Below, piece by piece: positions 8,197 through 16,024 of a stretch of DNA of 64,000 nucleotides; the first letter of the stretch is position 1; each line of letters begins with the position of its first letter. The notes below the pieces were generated by a model. That model made no database searches. It had not been told where the DNA came from and saw nothing but the letters and a program-made list of their open reading frames with translations. The stretch is from positions 1 to 64,000 of the forward strand of contig JAAYHQ010000035.1 in the NCBI GenBank assembly GCA_012727425.1, written 5' to 3'. Made by a program: the position numbers and the translations under genes. Source of the DNA: Bacillota bacterium. Its GTDB lineage: Bacteria; Bacillota; UBA4882; UBA10575.

Positions 8197-9396
8197 ATGT
8201 CTGTTTCCAAAGTAGTGTTGGCCTATTCGGGCGGGCTTGATACCTCGATTATTATTCCCTGGTTAAAAGAGAAATACGGTTGTGAAGTGATTGCCTTTGC
8301 CGCCGATGTCGGTCAGGGTGAGGAGCTGGCTCCCCTCCGGGAAAAAGCGCTGCAAACCGGAGCCAGCAAGGTTTACATCGAAGATCTACGCCACGAATTC
8401 GTAACCAGATACATTTTCCCGATGCTCAAGGCTGGTGCGGTCTACGAAGGTAAATACCTGTTGGGGACCGCCATCGCCCGGCCGGTCATTGCCAAGAAAC
8501 AGGTGGAAATTGCCGAAAAAGAGGGGGCGGATGCTGTCGCCCATGGCTGTACCGGAAAAGGCAATGACCAGGTCCGGTTCGAATTGACCTTCCGCGCTCT
8601 CAACCCCCAACTCAAAGTGATCGCCCCTTGGCGGGAATGGTCGATCCGCTCCCGACAGGACGCCATTGCCTATGCGGCCAAAAAGGGGATCCCCGTTCCA
8701 GTCACCAAAGACAAGCCTTATTCCATGGACCGTAACCTCTGGCATATCAGCTACGAAGGGGGTGTCTTGGAAGACCCCTGGCTCCCGGCGGACGAAGAGA
8801 TGTTTAAATTGACGGTGGCGCCGGAAAAGGCTCCCGATACCCCGGAGGAGATTGAGATTGACTTTGAGCAAGGAATTCCGGTGGCGGTCAATGGCCGGTC
8901 CTATTCTCCGGTGGCCCTGATTGAACACCTGAACGCCCTCGGTGGCAAACACGGGATCGGCCGGATTGACATTGTCGAAAACCGTTTAGTCGGTATGAAA
9001 TCACGGGGCGTTTATGAAACGCCCGGCGGCACCATCCTGTACATTGCCCACCGGGAACTGGAGGCCTTGACGTTGGAGCGGGACACGCTGCATTTTAAGG
9101 CACAGCTCAGTCAAAAATATGCCGAACTGGTCTACTACGGCCAGTGGTTCTCTCCGCTCCGTGAGGCCTTAGATGCCTTTGTCGATAAAACGCAAGAACG
9201 GGTGACAGGTACCGTCCGGCTCAAACTGTGGAAAGGCCATTGCCTCCCGGTCGGCCGGAAAGCCCCGTATAGTCTTTACCGGGAAGACCTGGCCACCTTC
9301 GAAGCGGACACCGTTTATAACCAGAAAGACGCCGAAGGGTTCATCAAACTGTTCGGCCTGCCGCAACAGGTCTGGCATCTGGTTAAGAAGGACTAA
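8197..9396 (+). CDS. argG: Argininosuccinate synthase
   Basis: A 399-aa enzyme of normal length that condenses citrulline and aspartate with ATP in arginine synthesis. The N-terminal PP-loop is intact (AYSGGLDTS), as are the GCTGKGNDQ segment that contacts substrate and the [15 protein letters not shown] stretch that follows it. ATG 8197 is preceded by AAAGGAGG. The usual next gene argH is not present: the following 190 bases hold a separate promoter and a folded leader for an unrelated small gene. No arginine-repressor box was recognised upstream. Confidence 0.98.
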   Translation: MSVSKVVLAYSGGLDTSIIIPWLKEKYGCEVIAFAADVGQGEELAPLREKALQTGASKVYIEDLRHEFVTRYIFPMLKAGAVYEGKYLLGTAIARPVIAKKQVEIAEKEGADAVAHGCTGKGNDQVRFELTFRALNPQLKVIAPWREWSIRSRQDAIAYAAKKGIPVPVTKDKPYSMDRNLWHISYEGGVLEDPWLPADEEMFKLTVAPEKAPDTPEEIEIDFEQGIPVAVNGRSYSPVALIEHLNALGGKHGIGRIDIVENRLVGMKSRGVYETPGGTILYIAHRELEALTLERDTLHFKAQLSQKYAELVYYGQWFSPLREALDAFVDKTQERVTGTVRLKLWKGHCLPVGRKAPYSLYREDLATFEADTVYNQKDAEGFIKLFGLPQQVWHLVKKD

Positions 9397-9468
9397 GCGA
9401 CACCCGGCCGCCTCAAGCCGTGTTCTTCTTTGTTGTCACCCAGTAACACCCTTCCTTTCTTCCTTTCA

Positions 9469-9474
9469 TATAAT
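9469..9474 (+). promoter_or_regulatory. Likely -10 element for the orphan gene at 9589
   Basis: A perfect TATAAT lies 95 bases before the ribosome binding site of the orphan gene. No good -35 hexamer sits 17 bases upstream, so the promoter is only probable. A start near 9481 would place the folded element at 9488-9559 at the extreme 5' end of the transcript. Confidence 0.4.
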
Positions 9475-9487
9475 ACTTTAAGGTAAA

Positions 9488-9559
9488 CGTCCAAGCCGAC
9501 GACCACCCGTACCACCAAGTGGTCATCATGAAGCGTCGGGTTAGTGTGTCCCTTGGACG
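9488..9559 (+). ncRNA. Folded 5' leader of unknown class
   Basis: Three nested inverted repeats form a compact fold. P1 is CGTCCAAG (9488-9495) with CTTGGACG (9552-9559), eight perfect pairs. P2 is CCGACG (9496-9501) with CGTCGG (9534-9539), stacked directly on P1. P3 is ACCAC (9502-9506) with GTGGT (9519-9523). An unpaired 12-base segment (9540-9551) joins P2 to P1. The ribosome binding site of the next gene (about 9568) lies just downstream. It does not fit the riboswitch consensus patterns I could recall, including ZTP, THF, guanidine, preQ1, c-di-GMP and fluoride. Confidence 0.45.
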
Positions 9560-9588
9560 CCCACCGCAAGGAGGAAAGGGGGATAAAA

Positions 9589-9936
9589 GTGGGAACCGGA
9601 CAAAAAGGCGTTCGCCTGATCGTGAATAAAGAGTGGACGCCGGAGACCATTTCCATGCTGGGTAGCGGTTTTTACTACCACTTATCCTATCCCATCGAAG
9701 AAATAGAACCTGAACTCCTTGCCGATATCCGGAAGGCGCTCCTCCCGCCGGGAACGGAGATGGAAATTCTCTTTCAGAAAGACCGCGAGTTACGCCGCGT
9801 GGCCCTGGCTGAACTAGACCGGATCTTGGATTTCCAAACCTTTCTGCGCCTCGAATTTCGTCTGCTGCAGACCTTACCCTCGCTCAAGGAGGTCCGCTCT
9901 TCACCACCTAACGGCTATCTTTTCTATTACAAATAA
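9589..9936 (+). CDS. Unrecognised 115-aa protein
   Basis: I do not recognise this protein. It begins at GTG 9589 with a strong ribosome binding site (AAGGAGGAAAGGGGG). It is soluble, with no signal peptide or membrane segment and no cysteine. An N-terminal part of mixed strands (KGVRLIVNKEWTPETISMLG) is followed by charged helical stretches (EEIEPELLADIRKALLPPG and RELRRVALAELDRIL). It stands alone between argG and ftsE, with a folded leader before it and a good terminator after it, so it is transcribed as a unit. The translation signals and its own terminator make a real gene likely. Confidence 0.7.
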   Translation: MGTGQKGVRLIVNKEWTPETISMLGSGFYYHLSYPIEEIEPELLADIRKALLPPGTEMEILFQKDRELRRVALAELDRILDFQTFLRLEFRLLQTLPSLKEVRSSPPNGYLFYYK

Positions 9937-9964
9937 AAAACCTACCCGCGCGGGTAGGTTTTTT
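9935..9964 (+). terminator. Intrinsic terminator
   Basis: Inverted repeat AACCTACCCG-CG-CGGGTAGGTT flanked by A and T runs, directly at the stop codon of the 115-aa gene. The A/T tract extends the stem and leaves a TTTTTT tail. Confidence 0.9.
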
Positions 9965-10043
9965 GTTCCCCACTTAAAACCGGAAGGAGATTGGTTAGGC
10001 TTGTCGAAAAAGGAACTGATGACCCCATGAAGAGGTGGTTCCG

Positions 10044-10730
10044 TTGCTGATCGCCAAAAATCTTACGAAAATCTACAACAACGGCGTGGTCGCCCTCGAC
10101 CAGGTCTCCCTAACCGTGCAGAAGGGTGAGTTCGTTTTCCTGGTCGGTCCGAGCGGCGCTGGTAAAACCACCTTCCTGAATCTGGTCATCCGGCAAGAGG
10201 TCCCCTCTTCCGGTCTGATTGCCGTCAACCGCCAGAACCTGGCTCACCTTAAAAAAAAGGAGATTGCTTTCCTCCGCCGGAATATCGGCGTTATTTTTCA
10301 AGATTATAAACTCTTACCGCAAAAAACAGTCTACGAGAACGTCGCCTTTGCCTTGGAAGTGATTGAGGCCAAAGCCCGTTCAATCAAACCCCGGGTTTAC
10401 GAAGTTTTGGAACTGGTTGGCCTGTTAAACAAGGCTAATTTATTGCCTTCCGAATTGTCCGGCGGCGAACAACAACGGGTCTGTCTAGCCCGGGCTCTGG
10501 TCAACCGGCCCCTCTTGTTACTGGCCGACGAACCCACCGGCAACCTGGACCCCGACACGTCCTGGGGAATCATGGAGCTCCTCCGGGAAGTCAATAAACG
10601 TGGAACCACCATTGTCATGGCCACCCATAACCAGCAGATTGTGGACCGGATGCGCCGGCGGGTCATCGCTTTAGACCGGGGTAAACTGGTGCGGGATACG
10701 CCCAAAGGAGGTTATACCCTTGAAACCTAG
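10044..10730 (+). CDS. ftsE: Cell division ATP-binding protein FtsE
   Basis: A 228-aa ABC ATPase. Walker A is GPSGAGKTT (around residue 36), the signature is LSGGEQQRVCLARAL and Walker B is LLLADEPTGNLDP, followed by an ATHNQ switch histidine. The early EKGEFVFLVG-like stretch (QKGEFVFLVGPSG) is typical of FtsE. With FtsX it forms the membrane complex that activates peptidoglycan hydrolases at division or, in Bacillus, the elongation hydrolase CwlO. I chose TTG 10044, five bases after AGAGGTGG; GTG 10035 is an alternative. Its stop overlaps the ftsX start. Confidence 0.95.
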   Translation: MLIAKNLTKIYNNGVVALDQVSLTVQKGEFVFLVGPSGAGKTTFLNLVIRQEVPSSGLIAVNRQNLAHLKKKEIAFLRRNIGVIFQDYKLLPQKTVYENVAFALEVIEAKARSIKPRVYEVLELVGLLNKANLLPSELSGGEQQRVCLARALVNRPLLLLADEPTGNLDPDTSWGIMELLREVNKRGTTIVMATHNQQIVDRMRRRVIALDRGKLVRDTPKGGYTLET

Positions 10731-11592
10731 AACCTTCTTTTATTTCCTCCGCGAAGCCCTGCATGGATTGGTCCGCAACCGGGTCATGACCTTAACCGCC
10801 TTGGGGATCATCACCATCGGGCTCTTCCTTTTTGGGCTCTTTTTTTTACTCACCGCCAACCTCCACCATCTGACCGCCTTGGCCTGGGAGGAAGTGGAAA
10901 TTCGTGTTTTTTTGGAACCAACGGTGACGAATCCGGAAAAGATCGGAGCAGAACTGGCGGCCTTGCCCGGAGTAAAAAAGGTGAAATATGTTTCCAAAGC
11001 GGAAGGAGCGGCGGCACTGGAAAAGATGCTCGGCAACCGGAACTTGTTCCTTGATGGTGAAAACCCCTTACCGGCGGCGTTCAACCTCTCCCTCCAAGAA
11101 GCGGCGGACCTTCCAACGCTGGTGCGCATGGCCGAAGCCATCCCCGGTGTGGAAGAAGTCGTTTACAAGCAAGACTTTGTCAAGTTTCTGGAGATTGCCA
11201 TCCGGATCATCATCATCTGCGGACTGGCCCTCCTTTTCTTAACCGGTTTTGCGGTCTTGTACATCATCATCAACACCATCCAACTGACGGTTTATGCCCG
11301 CCGCCAAGAGATTGAGATTATGAAGTTAGTGGGTGCAACCGACGCCTTTGTCCGTTGGCCTTTCGTCCTGGAAGGCATTATCCTGGGCTTACTCGGTGCC
11401 GGTCTGGCCTTACTGATTTTAAGGGAAGGCTACTCCTTCCTGGTCCACAGGATCCAATTCTACCGTCGTTTTTTTCCAATCTTATCTGGGCCGGAGCTTG
11501 AATTTAAACTAATGGTCGTCCTTTTAGGCATGGGTCTTTTCTTTGGCGGCCTCGGGAGCCACGTCTCCCTCAAGAGACATCTTAAAGTTTAA
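10720..11592 (+). CDS. ftsX: Cell division protein FtsX
   Basis: A 290-aa permease-like protein with four transmembrane helices: one near residues 22-46, then a large extracytoplasmic loop, and three in the C-terminal half (around 160-190, 215-235 and 260-285). The loop carries the FtsX pattern VEIRVFLEPTVTNPEKI and VKYVSKAEGAAALEKML. It transmits ATP hydrolysis by FtsE to a cell-wall hydrolase outside. The start is TTG 10720, which lies inside the ftsE stop region, so the two are translationally coupled. No EnvC-like or CwlO-like hydrolase gene follows; an S41 protease comes next. Confidence 0.95.
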   Translation: MKPRTFFYFLREALHGLVRNRVMTLTALGIITIGLFLFGLFFLLTANLHHLTALAWEEVEIRVFLEPTVTNPEKIGAELAALPGVKKVKYVSKAEGAAALEKMLGNRNLFLDGENPLPAAFNLSLQEAADLPTLVRMAEAIPGVEEVVYKQDFVKFLEIAIRIIIICGLALLFLTGFAVLYIIINTIQLTVYARRQEIEIMKLVGATDAFVRWPFVLEGIILGLLGAGLALLILREGYSFLVHRIQFYRRFFPILSGPELEFKLMVVLLGMGLFFGGLGSHVSLKRHLKV

Positions 11593-11668
11593 GTTATAAC
11601 CGCCCTGCTCCCCTCATAAGCTCTTAGGGAACCACCCACGACCGACCAGGATAAAGGAGTCGAAGGGC

Positions 11669-12913
11669 GTGACAAAAAAGCTTGCGCTCCCCCGCCGGCA
11701 GACGATCGGGCTCTGCCTCCTCTTTTTCTTGCTAGCTGCTTTTTGGTTTGGCTTTGCCATAACCCAAGACAAGTACGGAGACCTGAGCTTGGCTTGCCAA
11801 GTGATCCCGTTGCTCAAATTCAAGTTTTACCAGCCGCTGAGCCTTTCCCGCTTGATCCGGACCTATCTGCAAACCGGCAGTGTTCCTGCCCTCCTGGCCA
11901 CCCTGGGGGATCCTTATACCCGGTACCTGACGGCGGCCGAATACAACCAGTTACTGGAAGAGAACAAAGGGGTTTACGGCGGTGTTGGCCTCTACCTCGA
12001 ATATACCGATGGACACTTGATCATTTTCAAAACCATCAACAACTCCCCGGCCGCCCGAGCCGGTCTGCAACCGGGTGACCGGATTACAGCGATCAATCAC
12101 CAACCAACCACAGGCTTGTCCAAAGAAGCCGCCGCCGGGGCCATTCTGGGCCCCCCCGGCACCACCGTCGTCTTGACGATCGAACGGGACGGGGTCTGGC
12201 CGTCCCAAGATGTTACCCTAACCCGGGCCCTCATCGACCCGTCCCTTGAATGGGCAATCCGGTCCGATCCGGAAGTTGGCAAGATCGGCTGGATTACCCT
12301 TACCCAGTTTACCGAGGAAACTGGAGAGGAATTGGGCCGGACCTTACAGATTTTTGCCCAGGAGCAAGTGGCGGGGATTGTTTTGGATTTACGCTACAAC
12401 CCCGGCGGCTTACTCCGCTCCGCACTGGAAGTTGCCAGTGGGCTTCTTCCTGGGGCAGAAGGTCTTCCCCTAGTCGCGCTGGAATACCGGAACCAGGCCA
12501 CTGCGTATTTTTACGCTTACCCCAGCCCCCACCCGTCCTTTCCTCTGGTCGTGCTGATCAACCAGTGGAGCGCCAGCGCCGCGGAGATAGTTGCCGGCGC
12601 GATCCAACACCTGAAAGCCGGAGTCTTAGTGGGCAACACCACTTTTGGGAAAGGTCTGGTTCAGGAGGTGCTTCCCCTGCGGGGGGGCGGTGCCCTTTAT
12701 CTAACGGTCGCCCGTTACCTGACCGCAAGTGGTGCTTCCATCCATCAGACCGGTGTGGAACCCGATATTTACGTAACGCTCCCGTCCGTTCCTGGGGCGA
12801 CCGCCGAAACAACCGACCTTACCCTGCTGCAAACGGTAGATCGCCTCCAAGCCGAAACCGCCCTGCGGGTCCTGAAGCAATTGATCGGCGCCCGCCGCCA
12901 ACCGGCAGCCTGA
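11669..12913 (+). CDS. S41-family carboxy-terminal processing protease (CtpA type)
   Basis: A 414-aa protease with an N-terminal membrane anchor (residues about 12-30). A PDZ domain at about 100-170 contains GVGLYLEYTDGHLIIFKTI and the SPAARAGLQPGDRI substrate-binding motif. The S41 catalytic core follows. The nucleophile serine lies in NQWSASAAEIVAGAI and the general-base lysine in GNTTFGKGLVQ. These enzymes trim secreted or membrane proteins near their C termini. GTG 11669 follows AAAGGAG. It sits directly after ftsEX, an arrangement often seen in Bacillota, where a wall hydrolase is commonly found between them; here that gene is absent. Confidence 0.93.
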   Translation: MTKKLALPRRQTIGLCLLFFLLAAFWFGFAITQDKYGDLSLACQVIPLLKFKFYQPLSLSRLIRTYLQTGSVPALLATLGDPYTRYLTAAEYNQLLEENKGVYGGVGLYLEYTDGHLIIFKTINNSPAARAGLQPGDRITAINHQPTTGLSKEAAAGAILGPPGTTVVLTIERDGVWPSQDVTLTRALIDPSLEWAIRSDPEVGKIGWITLTQFTEETGEELGRTLQIFAQEQVAGIVLDLRYNPGGLLRSALEVASGLLPGAEGLPLVALEYRNQATAYFYAYPSPHPSFPLVVLINQWSASAAEIVAGAIQHLKAGVLVGNTTFGKGLVQEVLPLRGGGALYLTVARYLTASGASIHQTGVEPDIYVTLPSVPGATAETTDLTLLQTVDRLQAETALRVLKQLIGARRQPAA

Positions 12914-12955
12914 GTTGGAACCGATTTCACACCTACGAAGGGGAGAGTGTTCAGC

Positions 12956-13906
12956 ATGAGACCACAGCCCCAAACCAACTTTCCTTCCCCGCGGCGGCGG
13001 TTTTTCCGCCACTGCCTCCTGCCACTTCTGTTCCTGACGTCCCTCGTCGGCCAGTACCTGCTCTGGTCCGTCGTGACGCCACCCTTACCGGCGGCACCCC
13101 GGCCCCCCAGGACCACATCCACGTCAATCTCCACCAGGCCCGCTCTCGCCACCTCCTTTGAACGGCTGTTGCCCGCCGGGCATCTGGAACTCCTGATCCC
13201 GCCGCCTCCCAAAACTCCGGAGCCTCCGCCCGAAGCGCCGGTTCCGCACCGGGCGCGGGTGGCGATCATCATCGATGATCTCGGCTTTGTCCGGGAAGCA
13301 ACAGAAGCCTTTTGGGAACTGGAGATCCCATTAACCTTTGCCGTTTTACCCTGGGGCCGCTATTCGGCGGCCCATGCCCGCGAGGCGCTTGCGCGGAAAC
13401 AGGAGGTTATTTTGCATTTACCCTTGGAACCCCTCGACCCCCAAACCGACCCGGGCCCGGGGGTGCTGCGCACTGATTTTTCCCCGGAAGAGCTACGCCA
13501 ACAGCTCCAGGCCAACCTGGCCGCCGTGCCGGGCATCACCGGGGTGAATAACCACATGGGTTCGAAAGGAACGCAAGACCGGGCATTAATGGAGCTTTTG
13601 ATGGCCGAGTTAAAAAAGGCCGGTTTATTCTTTGTCGACAGCCTGACCATCCCTACTTCAGTGGCCGCCACCGTGGCCCGCAAATATGGAGTACCCACCG
13701 CCGTCCGCGATGTTTTTCTGGACGGGGGTGGGGCCGAAGCCATTCCGGCCCAGATCGGGCTGTTGATCGAAAAGGCCCTTGCTCACGGGTCGGCCATTGG
13801 GATCGCCCACACCCGTCCCGGTGTGGCCGCCGCGCTGCGGGACGCCATCCCCCAGTTCGAAGCCGCCGGGATTGAACTGGTCCATGTTTCTGCGCTTGTT
13901 AAGTAA
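12956..13906 (+). CDS. Divergent polysaccharide deacetylase family protein
   Basis: A 316-aa exported protein. A membrane helix (residues about 17-37) is followed by a proline-rich linker to about residue 95. The catalytic-like domain then begins VAIIIDDLGF. Later motifs are LPLEPLDPQ, NNHMGSKGT (the NHMGS motif of this family), FVDSLT and a final AIGIAHTRPG. This matches the divergent polysaccharide deacetylases (DUF610 type), which share a fold with NodB deacetylases and probably act on cell-wall or exported glycans. ATG 12956 follows AAGGGGAGAG. It is 42 bases after the S41 protease gene and likely in one operon with it and ftsEX. Confidence 0.88.
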   Translation: MRPQPQTNFPSPRRRFFRHCLLPLLFLTSLVGQYLLWSVVTPPLPAAPRPPRTTSTSISTRPALATSFERLLPAGHLELLIPPPPKTPEPPPEAPVPHRARVAIIIDDLGFVREATEAFWELEIPLTFAVLPWGRYSAAHAREALARKQEVILHLPLEPLDPQTDPGPGVLRTDFSPEELRQQLQANLAAVPGITGVNNHMGSKGTQDRALMELLMAELKKAGLFFVDSLTIPTSVAATVARKYGVPTAVRDVFLDGGGAEAIPAQIGLLIEKALAHGSAIGIAHTRPGVAAALRDAIPQFEAAGIELVHVSALVK

Positions 13907-13939
13907 GTTTAACCTCCCGGAAGAGGATTTACTCTTTCT

Positions 13940-13975
13940 GTGTCGAACACGAATGTATGTTCGACACTTCTTTTT
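13940..13975 (+). terminator. Hairpin with T-run that overlaps a LexA-like box
   Basis: A nine-base perfect inverted repeat, GTGTCGAAC (13940-13948) and GTTCGACAC (13959-13967), is followed by TTCTTTTTT. In that reading it terminates the ftsEX-S41-deacetylase operon. The right side also contains the SOS-box-like sequence described separately. Confidence 0.65.
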
Positions 13976-14007
13976 TCCTTGTCTTTTTCCCTCCCCTTTG
14001 TTATACT
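13950..14007 (+). promoter_or_regulatory. LexA-like box and promoter of uvrBA
   Basis: CGAATGTATGTTCG (13950-13963) matches nine of the ten fixed positions of the Gram-positive LexA/DinR box CGAAC-N4-GTTCG. A promoter follows: TTGTCT (13979-13984) and TATACT (14002-14007), 17 bases apart. The uvrB start is 37 bases further. Damage-inducible control of uvrBA by LexA is well established in Bacillus, so SOS control here is a reasonable inference, although the box lies just upstream of the -35 and not over the promoter. Confidence 0.6.
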
Positions 14008-14044
14008 AATTTTTATGTAAACGCTACTGTTTGGAGTTGGTTTA

Positions 14045-16018
14045 ATGTCCGGATTCAAGTTAGTCTCACCTTTCCAGCTTCGTGGTGATCAACCACAGGC
14101 GGTTGCCCAATTGACTGCCGGTCTCGAAGCCGGGATGCGCCATCAGGTCTTGCTGGGCGTTACCGGATCCGGGAAGACCTTTACCATGGCCAATGTGATT
14201 GCCCGGGTCAACCGGCCCACTTTGGTCATTGCCCATAACAAAACCCTAGCCGCCCAGTTATACAGTGAATTCAAGGAGTTTTTCCCCGAAAATGCCGTCC
14301 ATTACTTTGTCAGTTATTACGACTACTACCAACCGGAAGCCTACATCCCCCAGTCCGATACCTATATTGAGAAGGACGCCAGCATCAACCAGGAGATCGA
14401 CCGGCTGCGTCATGCTTCCACTTCCGCCCTCTTCGAGCGACGGGATGTTTTAATTGTGGCCAGTGTCTCCTGCATCTACGGACTGGGCTCCCCCGAAGAT
14501 TACCAGGGGATGACCCTTTCGTTGAAACATGGGGACACCCGGAACCGCGACAAGATCCTCCGCCGCTTGGTGGGGATCCAATATACCCGGAACGATGTGG
14601 GCTTTACCCGGGGAACCTTCCGGGTACGCGGGGATGTGATCGAGATTATCCCGGTCTACGGCGAAACTGTGATCCGGATTGAGCTCTTTGGGGATGAAAT
14701 CGACCGGATCCTGGAAGTCGACCCCTTGACCGGGGAGATTTTGGGCGAAAAAGAGCAGATTACTATCTATCCAGGCACCCACTACGTGACCAGTGAAGAA
14801 AAGTTGAAAGCGGCAATCCGTTCAATCGAAGAGGAACTCGAAACGGAGCTGACCCGATTGCGCGCGTCAGGAAAACTCTTGGAAGCCCAAAGGCTGGAAC
14901 AGCGGACCCGCTTTGACCTAGAGATGCTGCAAGAAGTCGGCTACTGCCAAGGGATCGAAAACTATTCCCGCCATCTCACCGGACGGCAACCGGGCGAACC
15001 CCCAGCTACCCTCCTGGATTATTTTCCCGACGACTTTTTGCTCTTTATCGACGAGTCCCACGTGACCATCCCCCAGCTGCGGGCCATGTACGCCGGAGAC
15101 CGTTCCCGCAAGGAAACCCTGGTTCAATACGGTTTTCGCCTGCCCTCCGCCCTGGATAACCGGCCGCTCCGTTTCGAAGAGTTTGAAAAAGCCATCAACC
15201 AGGTCATTTACGTCTCGGCCACCCCCGCCGCCTACGAGTTGGAGAAGGCCTCGCAAGTGGTCGAACAAGTCATTCGCCCCACCGGATTGCTGGATCCGGA
15301 GGTGGAAGTCCGCCCGGTGAAAGGGCAGATCGATGATCTGATGGAGGAGATCCGCCGGCGGGTGGACCGCCAAGAACGGGTGCTGGTCATTACCTTGACC
15401 AAACGGATGGCCGAAGACTTGACCGAATACTTGGAAGAAGCCGGTTTTCGCGTAAAATACCTCCACTCGGAGATCCACACCATCGACCGGGTTGAGATCC
15501 TGCGCAATCTCCGACTGGGGAAATTCGACGTCCTGGTCGGGATCAACCTGTTACGGGAAGGACTGGACCTCCCCGAAGTAACGTTGGTGGCCATCCTGGA
15601 TGCGGATAAGGAAGGTTTTCTCCGTTCGGAGACCACTTTAATCCAGATCATCGGCCGCGCCGCCCGCCATGTGGACGGAAAAGTGATCATGTACGCCGAC
15701 CAGGTGACCGACTCGATGGCCCGGGCCATTCAGGAGACCAACCGGCGCCGCGCCAAACAGATCCGTTACAACGAAGAGCACAACATTACCCCCGCCTCGG
15801 TCCAAAAAGCGGTGCGCGATCTGATCAGCCTGGAACAGGTGGCCGAAGAAAAAGTGGCCTACCATACCAAACAACAGAAGCTGACCCGGGCCGAAATCGA
15901 GGAGACCATTAACCGGTTGACAGCCGAGATGTTGGCCGCCGCCGAGCGCCTGGAATTTGAGCTAGCGGCCCAATTACGGGATGAACTGAGAGAATGGCAG
16001 AAATTACTGGAGGAATGA
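14045..16018 (+). CDS. uvrB: Excinuclease ABC subunit B
   Basis: A 657-aa DNA repair helicase-like protein of normal length. It has Walker [13 protein letters not shown] (about residue 39), the DNA-clamping beta-hairpin [21 protein letters not shown] (shown to its core), the DESH box, helicase motifs V and VI ([13 protein letters not shown] and QIIGRAAR) and a C-terminal UVR domain that binds UvrC (residues about 615-650). UvrB verifies lesions delivered by UvrA and recruits UvrC for incision. ATG 14045 follows TTTGGAG. It is six bases from uvrA, forming a uvrBA operon behind the LexA-like box. Confidence 0.98.
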   Translation: MSGFKLVSPFQLRGDQPQAVAQLTAGLEAGMRHQVLLGVTGSGKTFTMANVIARVNRPTLVIAHNKTLAAQLYSEFKEFFPENAVHYFVSYYDYYQPEAYIPQSDTYIEKDASINQEIDRLRHASTSALFERRDVLIVASVSCIYGLGSPEDYQGMTLSLKHGDTRNRDKILRRLVGIQYTRNDVGFTRGTFRVRGDVIEIIPVYGETVIRIELFGDEIDRILEVDPLTGEILGEKEQITIYPGTHYVTSEEKLKAAIRSIEEELETELTRLRASGKLLEAQRLEQRTRFDLEMLQEVGYCQGIENYSRHLTGRQPGEPPATLLDYFPDDFLLFIDESHVTIPQLRAMYAGDRSRKETLVQYGFRLPSALDNRPLRFEEFEKAINQVIYVSATPAAYELEKASQVVEQVIRPTGLLDPEVEVRPVKGQIDDLMEEIRRRVDRQERVLVITLTKRMAEDLTEYLEEAGFRVKYLHSEIHTIDRVEILRNLRLGKFDVLVGINLLREGLDLPEVTLVAILDADKEGFLRSETTLIQIIGRAARHVDGKVIMYADQVTDSMARAIQETNRRRAKQIRYNEEHNITPASVQKAVRDLISLEQVAEEKVAYHTKQQKLTRAEIEETINRLTAEMLAAAERLEFELAAQLRDELREWQKLLEE

Positions 16019-16024
16019 ACAACA

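Noticed and set aside
9991-10050. Short reading frame of 19 codons overlapping the ftsE start (TTG 9991, after GGAAGGAG)
   Set aside because: It has a fair ribosome binding site and could couple translation to ftsE, but the peptide has no recognisable feature and this length of frame occurs by chance.
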